In this document: piece by piece, positions 18,297 to 26,769 of the stretch
How positions within the stretch are numbered: position 1 is the first letter of the stretch
Layout: the number at the start of each line of letters is the position of its first letter
Source: Alteromonas gilva
GTDB lineage: Bacteria; Pseudomonadota; Gammaproteobacteria; Enterobacterales; Alteromonadaceae
Assembly: GCF_028595265.1 (NCBI RefSeq)
Contig: NZ_JAQQXP010000001.1
Span: forward strand, 2,232,001 to 2,296,000
Length of the DNA: 64,000 bases
Reading direction: 5' to 3'
Position numbers and translations under genes: made by a program
Notes under the pieces: generated by a model
Database searches by the model: none
Told to the model about the DNA's origin: nothing
The model's input: the letters and a program-made list of their open reading frames with translations, nothing else

Positions 18297-19751
18297 ATGG
18301 CAATTAGATGGGGAAATTATCGGGTAGGGCAGTTTTACGACGAACTTATTCGTGTCGCCAATAAACCGCGCCCTGCTGCAGCAGAAATTTGTAAATACCT
18401 TAGAAACTTAACTGAGCAGGAAATAGAAGAGTATAAAACCGCGGCAAATACCGCCATACACGTTATGGGGATAACCTTTACCGTGTATACCGAAGAAGAG
18501 GGCTCTATTGACCGGGCCTGGCCGTTTGACATCATTCCACGCATTATCGACAAAAAAGAATGGCTGCGAGTTGAAAAGGGGCTCAAACAGCGCGTAAAAG
18601 CGCTCAATATGTTTATTGACGACCTCTACAATGAACAACGCATTCTTGATGCTGGCATCGTGCCTAAGAGTCTGCTGGAAGCCTCAAAAAACTTTTTACC
18701 TGAATGTATGGGCATTAAACCCAAACATGGTGTGTGGGCGCACATATGCGGCTCAGACCTGGTCAGAGATCAAAACGGCACGGTTTACGTACTCGAGGAT
18801 AACCTGCGGGTGCCGTCCGGCGTATCTTACATGTTAGAAAATCGCCATGTCATGAAGCGCGTTTTCCCTGACATGTTCGAGAAGTACAATATTTTACCCG
18901 TCGATGATTACCCTTCACAGCTGTACGATATGCTCACGCAGTTATCGCCGCGAGATATTGAACAACCCGAAGTCGTGGTGCTAACACCGGGTATTTATAA
19001 CTCTGCCTATTTTGAACATGCGTATCTGGCCCAGCAAATGGGGGCAGAACTGGTTGTAGGCAGCGATCTGGTGGTTGACGACGACGACGTAGTTTACATG
19101 CGTACCGTTAACGGTTTGTCGAGAGTAGATGTGATTTATCGGCGTATCGATGATGCTTTTTTAGATCCGGAAGTGTTCAGAGAAGACTCTATGCTCGGCG
19201 TACCCGGCCTGATGCGTGCCTGGAAAGCAGGCAACGTAGGGCTGGCTAACGCACCGGGAGCCGGTGTGGCGGATGACAAGGTGGTCTATGCCTTTGTGCC
19301 GGAGATCATCAAGTTCTATCTGAACGAAGAGCCGCTGTTACCCAACGTACCCACCTACAAATGTGTCAACAAAGACGAGCGGGATTACGTTATTGAAAAT
19401 ATTGATAAAATGGTCGTCAAACCCGCTAATGAATCAGGCGGTTATGGTATGTTGATCGGGCCGCATTCGAGTAAAGCCGAGTGTGATAAGTTTGTCCGGT
19501 TGATTCGCCGTGACCCGCGCAATTACGTGGCACAACCCATGTTGTTGTTGTCGACGGCGCCAACGTTAATCGGCAACAAAGCCGAACCGCGTCACCTCGA
19601 CTTACGGCCCTTTATTCTGAGCGGCACGGATGTACATGTCACCACTGGCGGTTTAACCCGGGTCGCTATGCGACGTGGCTCAACTGTCGTTAACTCTTCG
19701 CAGGGCGGTGGTAGTAAAGACACCTGGATTGTAGATATGGAGGCCGAATAA
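18297..19751 (+). CDS. circularly permuted type 2 ATP-grasp protein
   Basis: Protein of 484 residues of the DUF404/DUF407 type, a circularly permuted ATP-grasp ligase predicted to form amide bonds, possibly on peptides. Recognisable stretches are IKPKHGVWAHICGSDLVRD, VLEDNLRVPSGVSYMLENR, LTPGIYNSAYFEHAYLAQQ, KPANESGGYGMLIGP and the C-terminal HLDLRPF...GGLTRVA. AAGGA lies six bases before the ATG. It is followed after two bases by the alpha-E gene, whose ribosome site GGAGG is inside this gene. The reaction product is not known for the family. Confidence 0.93.
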   Translation: MAIRWGNYRVGQFYDELIRVANKPRPAAAEICKYLRNLTEQEIEEYKTAANTAIHVMGITFTVYTEEEGSIDRAWPFDIIPRIIDKKEWLRVEKGLKQRVKALNMFIDDLYNEQRILDAGIVPKSLLEASKNFLPECMGIKPKHGVWAHICGSDLVRDQNGTVYVLEDNLRVPSGVSYMLENRHVMKRVFPDMFEKYNILPVDDYPSQLYDMLTQLSPRDIEQPEVVVLTPGIYNSAYFEHAYLAQQMGAELVVGSDLVVDDDDVVYMRTVNGLSRVDVIYRRIDDAFLDPEVFREDSMLGVPGLMRAWKAGNVGLANAPGAGVADDKVVYAFVPEIIKFYLNEEPLLPNVPTYKCVNKDERDYVIENIDKMVVKPANESGGYGMLIGPHSSKAECDKFVRLIRRDPRNYVAQPMLLLSTAPTLIGNKAEPRHLDLRPFILSGTDVHVTTGGLTRVAMRRGSTVVNSSQGGGSKDTWIVDMEAE

Positions 19752-19753
19752 TT

Positions 19754-20674
19754 ATGTTGTCCAGAGTAGCTAACCATATTTACTGGATGGAACGGTATTT
19801 AGAGCGCGCCGAGAACACGGCCCGTTTAATACAGGTAAACACCCATTTACTGCTCGATTTACCGCGCAACGTTATGCTTGGCTGGGAACCCATAATAGAC
19901 ATGCTTTCGTTTCGCGATGTATTTTACGAGCAATATAAAGAGCCCGACGAGAAAAGCGTGATCAAGTTTATGGTCACCGATACCAATAACCCTGGCTCAA
20001 TTATTAATTGCTTATCTGCGGCGCGGGAAAATGCACGGATTATTCGTGAAATTATCCCCACCGAAGCATGGGAGCTGATCAATAACCTACACATGTCAGC
20101 CAAAGCTGATGGCCAGAGTGTATTAACCCGCCGGCACCGGTTTAGTTGTTTAGAGCGGATCATTAGCGCTAACCAAACGATTACCGGACTACTTGGCGGT
20201 AGCATGCTGCGTGGTGAGGGCTATGCATTTTTGCGCCTGGGCCGGCATCTTGAACGCATTGATATGACATCACGAATTATTGATGTGCGCTCAGCGTCAC
20301 TATTACCCAGTGTATCCCAGGAGCAATCCGCCTTTGAAAACATCCAGTGGATGGGTGTCCTAAAATCACTTACTGCCTATCAGATGTATCGACAGGAAAT
20401 GCGTATCCGCATAAACCGCACTGACGTGCTGGAATTCCTGCTGAAATATCAACAGTTCCCGCGCTCGCTGAGTCATGGCCTGTTACAAATAGGCAAATGC
20501 CTTAAAGAGCTGCCTAATTCTGAGCTTATACAAGACAACGTCAATGCATTGTCTGAGCAATTGCAGAATCTCAATACTCAGAAATTAGAGCAGGATGGAT
20601 TACACAAAGTTATCGATGATATCCAACTCGGCGTTGTAAAAATTCACCAATCCATTAACGAGCAATACTTCTAA
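19754..20674 (+). CDS. alpha-E domain protein (DUF403)
   Basis: All-helical protein of 306 residues. The start MLSRVANHIYWMERYLERAE is the standard family opening, followed by NTARLIQVNTHLLLDLP, SCLSAAREN-type ARENARIIREIIP and LGRHLERIDMTSRIIDVR. Alpha-E proteins are almost always encoded directly after a permuted ATP-grasp protein and are thought to work with it, possibly carrying or binding the substrate. Spacing of two bases and an internal GGAGG show coupling. The transglutaminase gene that normally completes the unit is absent: the next gene is a solute-binding protein after a gap of about 140 bases. Confidence 0.93.
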   Translation: MLSRVANHIYWMERYLERAENTARLIQVNTHLLLDLPRNVMLGWEPIIDMLSFRDVFYEQYKEPDEKSVIKFMVTDTNNPGSIINCLSAARENARIIREIIPTEAWELINNLHMSAKADGQSVLTRRHRFSCLERIISANQTITGLLGGSMLRGEGYAFLRLGRHLERIDMTSRIIDVRSASLLPSVSQEQSAFENIQWMGVLKSLTAYQMYRQEMRIRINRTDVLEFLLKYQQFPRSLSHGLLQIGKCLKELPNSELIQDNVNALSEQLQNLNTQKLEQDGLHKVIDDIQLGVVKIHQSINEQYF

Positions 20675-20816
20675 TCTCAATTAATACTCGCGGGCGCTGG
20701 CATCCATCAGGTGTCATCGGCCCGGAGTCTCATCCTCCTTTTACTACTAAAGTTTTATTTTTGTTGTTTATGAGACTAGGATACAAGTAACCTATTTTTT
20801 TGGGGCTTGCCACGTA

Positions 20817-21719
20817 GTGAACAATGTAATTCCTGTTGTAGTTTTATGTCTGCGCTTGTCGTTGCTGATAAGTATAGGGGTAATGGCTGGGTCCGTTAGG
20901 GCACAATACGATACAGCAGAGTCGCCCAAAGTGATAAAAGTGCCTGCTGCCGTATTCGAAGATAAAGAGATATACGATTATTTTGTTGAAGCATTAAAAC
21001 TGGCACTGGCTAAAACGGCGCAGAATAAAACGTCTACTGTCATTAAAGCCGACCCCAATAATGCCAATCAGGACCGGCTGCTCCGGCAGGTGAAAGAGGG
21101 CAGTACTGATGTTACCTGGGCTGTTGCTTCAGCAGAACGAGAACAGGAAAACCTGGCGGTGTATTTTCCGCTTATGCGCGGTCTGCTGGGTTACCGTGTA
21201 TTTATTATTCACCCCGACTCAACGCAACAGTTTGCTGATATAGAGCTAGATGCGCTGAAGCAGTTAGTCGCAGTGCAGGGGATCGGATGGCCCGACACCG
21301 ACGCATTACGCAATAGTCAGTTAACGGTTGAAGAGGTGCCGTTTAGCATGACGTTCAAGCTTATTGATACTGGCATGGCAGATTATTACCCGCGCTCAGT
21401 AGTTGAAGTTCGTAACGAAATAACCAACCGTCCCGACCTCCAGCTTGAGCTCGAAAAATCTGTCGACTTGTATTACCCATCGCCCGTTTATTTTTTTGTT
21501 AGCAAAGAAAACCAGGCGCTTGCCAACAGAATTAAACGCGGTTTAGAACTGGCTTTCGCCGATGGCAGCCTGGAAGCGTTATTTAATACCCGCGCATTTG
21601 CGATAGAGGCTAAAGCGATTTTGGAGAACAGGCGGGTTATACACCTTGAAAACCCAACGTTAACCGAAGAGTCAAAGCGCATCCTGGACACCTACAACTC
21701 TTACTTTATCCACAAATAA
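20817..21719 (+). CDS. periplasmic solute-binding-like protein
   Basis: Protein of 300 residues with a hydrophobic N-terminal signal (VVVLCLRLSLLISIGVMAGSVRA) and a mixed alpha/beta body resembling family 3 bacterial solute-binding proteins. Stretches such as RLLRQVKEGSTDVTWAVASAERE, RGLLGYRVFIIHP and YPSPVYFFVSKENQALANRIKRGLELA fit the two-lobe fold. No permease, ATPase or sensor kinase is adjacent, so it may act as a stand-alone binding or sensory protein. The GTG start is followed directly by the signal sequence; the ribosome site is weak (GGGG about 12 bases upstream). The ligand cannot be inferred. Confidence 0.7.
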   Translation: MNNVIPVVVLCLRLSLLISIGVMAGSVRAQYDTAESPKVIKVPAAVFEDKEIYDYFVEALKLALAKTAQNKTSTVIKADPNNANQDRLLRQVKEGSTDVTWAVASAEREQENLAVYFPLMRGLLGYRVFIIHPDSTQQFADIELDALKQLVAVQGIGWPDTDALRNSQLTVEEVPFSMTFKLIDTGMADYYPRSVVEVRNEITNRPDLQLELEKSVDLYYPSPVYFFVSKENQALANRIKRGLELAFADGSLEALFNTRAFAIEAKAILENRRVIHLENPTLTEESKRILDTYNSYFIHK

Positions 21720-21750
21720 CCCTATTAATTTCAATGTCATAGGTTTTTTT
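21718..21750 (+). terminator. probable terminator after the solute-binding protein gene
   Basis: CCTAT (21721-21725) pairs with ATAGG (21739-21743), the flanking AA/TT extends the stem, and seven T residues follow. The stem is short, so it may be weak. Confidence 0.55.
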
Positions 21751-21771
21751 GTTAGTATTACCTTTTATTAT

Positions 21772-21808
21772 TAGACGGTCGGTCTATAATTTCTAGACGA
21801 TCGGTCTA
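21772..21808 (+). promoter_or_regulatory. tandem TetR-type operators over the acuR promoter
   Basis: Two near-identical 15-base palindromes, TAGACGGTCGGTCTA (21772-21786) and TAGACGATCGGTCTA (21794-21808), start 22 bases apart, about two helical turns. The first overlaps a TATAAT at 21785-21790, the likely -10 box. The layout is that of an autorepressor binding as two dimers on one face of the DNA, most likely AcuR. Confidence 0.75.
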
Positions 21809-21826
21809 TAAATACAGGTTTTGATT

Positions 21827-22450
21827 ATGCAGGCACGGCGCGGGCGTCCCCCAAAGACCGCCAGAAATTTCGACGATACTAAAGAGGCCTTATTGTTAGC
21901 AGGCATGGCAATACTCACTGAACGTGGCTTTAATACCGTAGGTATTGACATGATTTTAAAACGGGTAGGTGTACCAAAGGGCTCTTTTTATCATTACTTT
22001 AAGAATAAAGATGATTTTGGTTTACAGGTAATTGGCCGCTACGATGATTATTTTTGCGCCAAGCTCAGACGCTGTTTGGCGTCGAATCCGCTATCGCCCC
22101 TCGATGGCATTATGACCTTCGTTAACGAAGCGATTGAAGGTATAGAAAAGTACCGCTTTAGCCGCGGCTGCCTGATTGGCAACTTTGGCCAGGAAATGCC
22201 AATTCTCTCAGAGCACTTCAAACAGCCTTTGGAACAATGTTTAAAACATTGGTCTTCGTTGCTTGCGCAAAATTTAGAGCAGGCAAAATCGCTGGGTATG
22301 ATTGCATCTACAGTAAACAGCACCAATCAGGCAGAATTTTTTTGGATTGGCTGGGAAGGCGCAATACTCACGGCCAAAGTCATGCAATCTGTACAGCCTA
22401 TGCGCAAGTTCGCTGATGGATTTATGCAGCAACTTTCAACAACCCAATAA
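21827..22450 (+). CDS. acuR: TetR/AcrR family regulator, AcuR-like
   Basis: Repressor of 207 residues. The Arg-rich N-terminus RRGRPPKTARNF precedes a TetR helix-turn-helix (GFNTVGIDMILKRVGVPKGS then FYHYFKNKDDFGLQVI). The C-terminal part (GCLIGNFGQEMPILSEHF, AEFFWIGWEGAILTAKV) is the ligand domain seen in AcuR-type proteins. In Rhodobacter AcuR binds acrylate and represses acuR-acuI and DMSP lyase genes. ATG 21827 is preferred to the TTG two codons upstream. The next gene, an acuI homologue, begins 16 bases after the stop, and tandem operators overlie the promoter. The family call is firm; acrylate as effector is inferred from the partner gene. Confidence 0.85.
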   Translation: MQARRGRPPKTARNFDDTKEALLLAGMAILTERGFNTVGIDMILKRVGVPKGSFYHYFKNKDDFGLQVIGRYDDYFCAKLRRCLASNPLSPLDGIMTFVNEAIEGIEKYRFSRGCLIGNFGQEMPILSEHFKQPLEQCLKHWSSLLAQNLEQAKSLGMIASTVNSTNQAEFFWIGWEGAILTAKVMQSVQPMRKFADGFMQQLSTTQ

Positions 22451-22466
22451 GCAGAGGACTCTTGTT

Positions 22467-23450
22467 ATGTTCAACGCCATCTATGTCAGCAAAGATGACA
22501 ATGGTTACAGCGCCGATATTCGTGAACTCGATGAATCGGTACTCCCCGACGAGGATGTACTCATTGCAATTGAGTACAGCACGCTTAATTATAAAGATGC
22601 GCTGGCGATCACCGGCAAGAGTCCGGTGGTACGGACTTTCCCAATGGTTGCAGGAATTGATTTGGCCGGAAAAGTGCTCGAAAGCAGGTCAAATAAATTT
22701 AAGGTCGGTGATGCCGTGTTGGTGAATGGTTGGGGCCTGGGTGAACAGTACTGGGGCGGTCTTGCACAAAAGGCACGAATACATGCTGACTATGTGCAAA
22801 AAATGCCAGCCGGACTCACCAGCGCCCATGCAATGGCTGTAGGCACGGCCGGTTATACTGCAATGTTATGCGTATTAGCGCTGGAATCGCAAAACATTAC
22901 ACCGGATAAAGGAGAAATTTTAGTTACCGGTGCTAACGGCGGGGTAGGAAGCACCGCCATTCTAATTCTCAGTAAACTCGGCTATGAGGTCGTCGCCTCC
23001 ACGGGCCGGCTGGAACACGCTGATGCGTTAAAAGCACTTGGCGCCAAAGCCGTTATCGACCGCAACACGCTAAGCGAGCCGGGCAGACCATTAACCAAAG
23101 AGCGCTAGGCCGGAGTGGTAGACTCGGTTGGCAGTCATACGCTGGCTAACGCCTGTGCGGCCACCCAGGCAGAAGGGGCCGTTGCCGCCTGTGGCTTAGC
23201 GCAGGGCATGGATTTTCCGGCCACGGTAGCGCCCTTTATATTACGCGGCGTTAAACTGATGGGCATTAACAGCGTAACGCAACCTATGCCGGTGCGTGAA
23301 CGGGCCTGGTCGCGAGTTATTGATGATTTGCCCGCAGCCAGCCTGGACAAAATCACTCAGCTGGTGGGCTTATCCGAAGCACTCGATATTGCCCCGGATT
23401 TTTTATCGGGCCAGGTTCAGGGCCGAATTGTGGTTGATGTTAATCGCTAG
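22467..23450 (+). pseudogene. acuI: acryloyl-CoA reductase AcuI/YhdH family, interrupted by an in-frame amber codon
   Basis: MDR-superfamily NADPH-dependent reductase that detoxifies acryloyl-CoA to propionyl-CoA. The reading frame is collinear with AcuI/YhdH over its whole length: TLNYKDALAITGKSPVVRTF, GIDLAGKVLES, GWGLGEQYWGGLAQKARI, the Rossmann motif VTGANGGVGSTAILIL, then ACGLAQGMDFPATVAPFILR and the C-terminal QVQGRIVVDVNR-type end. Codon 214 is TAG (23106-23108), where homologues have Trp in the WAG(A/V)(I/V)D(S/T)VG motif; 113 intact codons in the same frame follow. A single TGG-to-TAG change explains it. With Trp restored the product is 327 residues, the normal length. As read, the product lacks the last third. 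AGAGGA lies eight bases before the ATG. A sequencing error is possible. Confidence 0.88.
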
Positions 23451-23858
23451 TTCGTTGCTATAGAGCTTAAACGTTAAGCTGTGCAGTGGGACAACTGCGC
23501 AGCGCATCAGTACATACAGTTTCTATGAACTGAGTTCATTATTTACCAGGAATAATTCAACGAAAGTTGAACATATAAATGCCTTCTGGGCGTAGTCTTA
23601 ATTGGGCATCATTCTATTTCCTGAATCGAACTTCTGCGGTTTAAAACTACTAAAATTGGTAAAAATGGTTACGCGTAACCCAGCAAGCTATTGATTTTAT
23701 ATGGTGGTGCGATTTTTTAGCCTGGGTGATAAAAAATAGCTGATGGGCTTTAAAGGCCATGAAACAATTGTTTCATAGCCCAAATTGACGCTTGATATTC
23801 AGGCTAATGACCCGCTTGCAGTGCCAAGCATACAGATGCAATTGGGGGCGCCTGTGGT
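23451..23858. other. palindrome-rich gap between convergent acuI and mscS genes
   Basis: About 400 bases with no credible gene. It holds four separate inverted repeats: ATGAAC-TGA-GTTCAT (23525-23539), TTCAAC-GAAA-GTTGAA (23556-23571), the perfect GGTTACGCGTAACC (23667-23680) and the near-perfect 26-base palindrome centred on ATGAAACAATTGTTTCAT (23755-23780). None is followed by a long T run. They could be operators, a structured RNA or a remnant; nothing decides between these. Confidence 0.5.
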
Positions 23859-24731
23859 TCACTTATCGCCGGATGGACTGTTCTCATTCGCTGGTTTTTC
23901 TGCTTGTAATGATACCGGAATCGGTTTGGTTGCTTCGCCGCTGTACAGGCTGACATGAGGAAAAGGTATTTCCACGTCATGCGCATCGAATGCTTCTTTA
24001 ATCTGCTGGTAGAGTTCGTTTTTAAGCTGCAGAAAGTTCTCCCGCTTCGCCCATACGGAAAACTGAATATCAACCGATGATGTGCCAAATCCGAGCAAAA
24101 TAAATAGCGGAGCAGGTTCATTCAGACACAAAGGGTTGATGTCGGCAACATCATTTAAAATGGTTTTTACTTTCTCGATATCTTCTTTGTAAGCAATGCC
24201 AATCTTGAGATCAGCACGGCGAATAGGGAAGCGGGTAAGGGTGGTTACCTGGCTCTTTATCATCGACTCATTGGGTACCCGGACAAACAGGTTATCGAAT
24301 GTACGAATTTTTACTGAAAGCAAATCAATAGAGATGACTTCGCCGGTTGTTTGTTCAACCCGGATAATGTCACCAATGGAAAAAGGCCTTTCCATCATTA
24401 AAAATAAACCGCTGATTAAATTTGATGCAGAGGTTTGTGACGCAAACCCCAGGGCCACACTTAATATTCCCGCGGCGCCCAGTATCACGCTCAGATCAAA
24501 ACCCAGCTCTCTGAGCGCCGACATCACCATGAGCAGCATGATGCCATAAAAAATACTGCGTTTAACTAATACCCGATTATGCGGTGTGAGGTTAGCAACG
24601 TTAAAGCGGTTAACTACGTTACTTAAAAAGCGGGCTACGTAATAGCCCACCACAAGAATGATGATAGCCTGGCCAACATCAAATAAGTGAAACCTCTCCA
24701 TTAAGGTGAGTGTATCGGTTTGTTCTTCCAT
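23859..24731 (-). CDS. small-conductance mechanosensitive channel (MscS family)
   Basis: Inner-membrane channel of 290 residues that opens on hypo-osmotic shock. Two N-terminal membrane helices (AIIILVVGYYVARFLSNVV and SIFYGIMLLMVMSALRELG) precede the Gly/Ala-rich pore helix DLSVILGAAGILSVALGFAS, then the beta domain with MMERPFSIGDIIRV and the C-terminal alpha/beta domain ending IPFPHVSLYSG. Ribosome site GGGAG precedes the ATG. It lies 22 bases after the DUF432-like gene and is probably cotranscribed with it. Confidence 0.93.
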   Translation of the reverse strand: MEEQTDTLTLMERFHLFDVGQAIIILVVGYYVARFLSNVVNRFNVANLTPHNRVLVKRSIFYGIMLLMVMSALRELGFDLSVILGAAGILSVALGFASQTSASNLISGLFLMMERPFSIGDIIRVEQTTGEVISIDLLSVKIRTFDNLFVRVPNESMIKSQVTTLTRFPIRRADLKIGIAYKEDIEKVKTILNDVADINPLCLNEPAPLFILLGFGTSSVDIQFSVWAKRENFLQLKNELYQQIKEAFDAHDVEIPFPHVSLYSGEATKPIPVSLQAEKPANENSPSGDK

Positions 24732-24753
24732 GGAAGCTCCCTCTGAAAAATGC

Positions 24754-25545
24754 CTAGCCGACCAGGCTTTTAATGGTTGATAAAAAAGAAGGTTTCTTGC
24801 TCATTTCCCTCGACTCGGAAACCAGCACCATACTCTGGGGATCTTCTGGCAGACTTTGTTTAACGTGAGAGACCGGACTGGAGTGTTCGGTACGCTGCAC
24901 TATGTTTACCTGCTCGGTCCAAAACTGCTGATCTTGGTCGATGTACAGTTTTAATGCCGGGACCGGTAAATTAAGGCGTTGTATTGAGAGCGGATCTTCC
25001 TGATCATTTTTTATTGTTACGGTAGTAAAAGCACGATGAGAGCGATTCTCCAAGCGCGACCGATCCATCTTAGCTTCGGTATATTTGGCATAACAAATAT
25101 CACCACGCATAGTCGAAGAACCAAACCACGAGTCGGAAGGGCGCCAGAATGGAATATCGGTCATGGGCTCTTCGCGGTTAGGCAACAGTACCGTCATCCA
25201 CATCGGGGTACTGACGTAGAGCCTGACTTCTTCATCAGGCATCACGATAATTGGTTTACTGGGCCTGACAATCATCGCGCGATCAGCCAACGAGGGCTCA
25301 ATAATCAATGTGTCACCGGTTTGTTTCACCATAAACCGCTGGTAATCCACATCGTCAAAGTTCTCATCGGGCTGTACGCAGTTACAGATGACTACTTCAC
25401 TTTGTTCAGGATACGTTTGTTTATTCCAAACTGTCCATTCGTGCAGGCCGCGCTTAATTGCGATACATCGCTCGCCGATACGCCAGCATTTGATCTCATC
25501 CGGAGAAAACGTAAATTGACCCCACCATTCGTTTGATTTTGTCAT
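24754..25545 (-). CDS. DUF432-like protein upstream of mscS
   Basis: Protein of 263 residues without signal or membrane segments, mostly beta-rich. Recognisable stretches are EWWGQFTFSPDEIKCWRIGE, RFMVKQTGDTLIIEPSLADR, PDEEVRLYVSTPMWMTV and DSWFGSSTMRGDICYAKYTE, which resemble DUF432 proteins. Genes of this kind are found next to mscS-type channel genes, as here (22-base gap, same strand), suggesting a soluble partner or regulator of the channel. ATG 25545 is preferred to a TTG two codons upstream. The family assignment is from memory of motif shape and is moderately sure. Confidence 0.6.
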   Translation of the reverse strand: MTKSNEWWGQFTFSPDEIKCWRIGERCIAIKRGLHEWTVWNKQTYPEQSEVVICNCVQPDENFDDVDYQRFMVKQTGDTLIIEPSLADRAMIVRPSKPIIVMPDEEVRLYVSTPMWMTVLLPNREEPMTDIPFWRPSDSWFGSSTMRGDICYAKYTEAKMDRSRLENRSHRAFTTVTIKNDQEDPLSIQRLNLPVPALKLYIDQDQQFWTEQVNIVQRTEHSSPVSHVKQSLPEDPQSMVLVSESREMSKKPSFLSTIKSLVG

Positions 25546-25809
25546 AGGCAACTATTGCTCAACGTTGGAATATCCATACTAACAGTTCTTTGTGTTTGAG
25601 CCCGTTTTATCGGGGGGGATAACAGTTCGACCCCACAGTTTAAAGACCCCTTTGTGCGACAATCACCGCTCTATAAGTATTTATTCAGGGTAACAACTTT
25701 GTTTACGGGGGTGAAGCGAGGCTCAAATTGACGGCGCAATTGACTGTCGGCATCAACATGCTTACATTATGAAATAAGTTATTGAAAATAAAGCGTATGA
25801 AGTGAGTTA

Positions 25810-26277
25810 ATGCAGACACAAAAAGTCATTGTTTTTGATTTGGATTTTACCTTGTGGGATTGCGGCGGCGTGTGGATAGACTGCAGCCAGCCGCCGTTTG
25901 TGCAACGTGAACGCCGTATCGTCGACAGCCGCGGTGCATATATGCGCTTATACGATGATGTGCCGCGAATATTAGCTTACTGCAAAGAAAATCAGTATCA
26001 CTGCGCACTTGCATCTCGCACCACAGAGCCTGACTGGGCTAAAACGCTGCTTGGCTTACTTGATATTGACCACTATTTTCATCAGCAACAGATTTTCCCG
26101 GGCTCTAAAGTTGCGCATTTTAAGGCTCTGAAAAAAGCCTTTGGATGTGAGTATCAGGATATGCTGTTTTTCGATGATGAAATGCGCAATATTGAGGAAG
26201 TCAGCAGGTTAGGGGTAACAGCGGTGCATGTGCCCGAAGGTCTTAACTGGACATTGTTTCGCGAGTCACTTATTTGA
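25810..26277 (+). CDS. magnesium-dependent phosphatase-1 (MDP-1) family HAD hydrolase
   Basis: HAD-superfamily phosphatase of 155 residues. Motif I is VFDLDFTLWDCGG (nucleophile Asp in DLD), motif II is ALASRTTEP, and motifs III/IV are the Lys of PGSKVAHFKAL and FFDDEMRNIEEV. MDP-1 enzymes dephosphorylate protein tyrosine or glycated/phosphosugar substrates; the bacterial substrate is uncertain. It is a single-gene unit, divergent from the DUF432 gene. Length and motif spacing are normal for the family. Confidence 0.88.
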   Translation: MQTQKVIVFDLDFTLWDCGGVWIDCSQPPFVQRERRIVDSRGAYMRLYDDVPRILAYCKENQYHCALASRTTEPDWAKTLLGLLDIDHYFHQQQIFPGSKVAHFKALKKAFGCEYQDMLFFDDEMRNIEEVSRLGVTAVHVPEGLNWTLFRESLI

Positions 26278-26769
26278 ATCATACAAAAGAGCATGGACAT
26301 GCACAATCGGTATGCGGAGGTTTTCGCCGACCCATAGCACTGTAAATAGCGCCTAGAAAATAGATTCCTGAAACAACAGTCAGAAAACAATACGTCGCTA
26401 GCGCATTTAACTGCCTAGGGTACGCGAAGCGGCAAATGTACCAGCGTTAACAGTTACTACTGTTACTTGTTGCTTAATCACAGCCGTGAAACTTCTTCGT
26501 GCCCATAAACTGCATAAATTCAATAATTAGCCCTTTTATCATTCTTAATTAATCATTTAATTCTTTTGTAATATTTATTTGCAGGGGTAGCGCTCTTCAT
26601 TGAGCTTAGTTATCATCGCAATAAATGATAATGGTTATTGTTTACATTTGCATAACAGAGTCTTTTGCCGGTAAGTTTACCGCTGCTGAAGGGATTAGCT
26701 TATGGGATCTATTGACACTATCAGCGTGAAACTTAACCGATTAAGCTTTACTTATACCCAAGAGATAAA
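26278..26769. other. intergenic region carrying the TonB receptor promoter
   Basis: About 490 bases. Apart from the Fur-like site near its right end, nothing gene-like is visible; the short antisense frame overlapping the MDP-1 3' end has no recognisable product. Base composition becomes AT-rich from here into the receptor gene. Confidence 0.4.
26626..26640 (+). promoter_or_regulatory. Fur-box-like site upstream of TonB receptor
   Basis: TGATAAT-G-GTTATTG fits the 7-1-7 Fur consensus TGATAAT-N-ATTATCA at 12-13 of 14 arm positions, about 130 bases before the receptor ATG. It implies iron repression of the receptor. Confidence 0.7.

Noticed and set aside
22347..22466. Upstream extension of acuI into acuR
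   Set aside because: The sequence before ATG 22467 lacks homology and lies in acuR; a good ribosome site precedes 22467.
26154..26390. 78-codon antisense frame overlapping the MDP-1 gene end
   Set aside because: Mostly inside the MDP-1 gene, rich in Cys/Ser/Arg with no recognisable domain; treated as chance.
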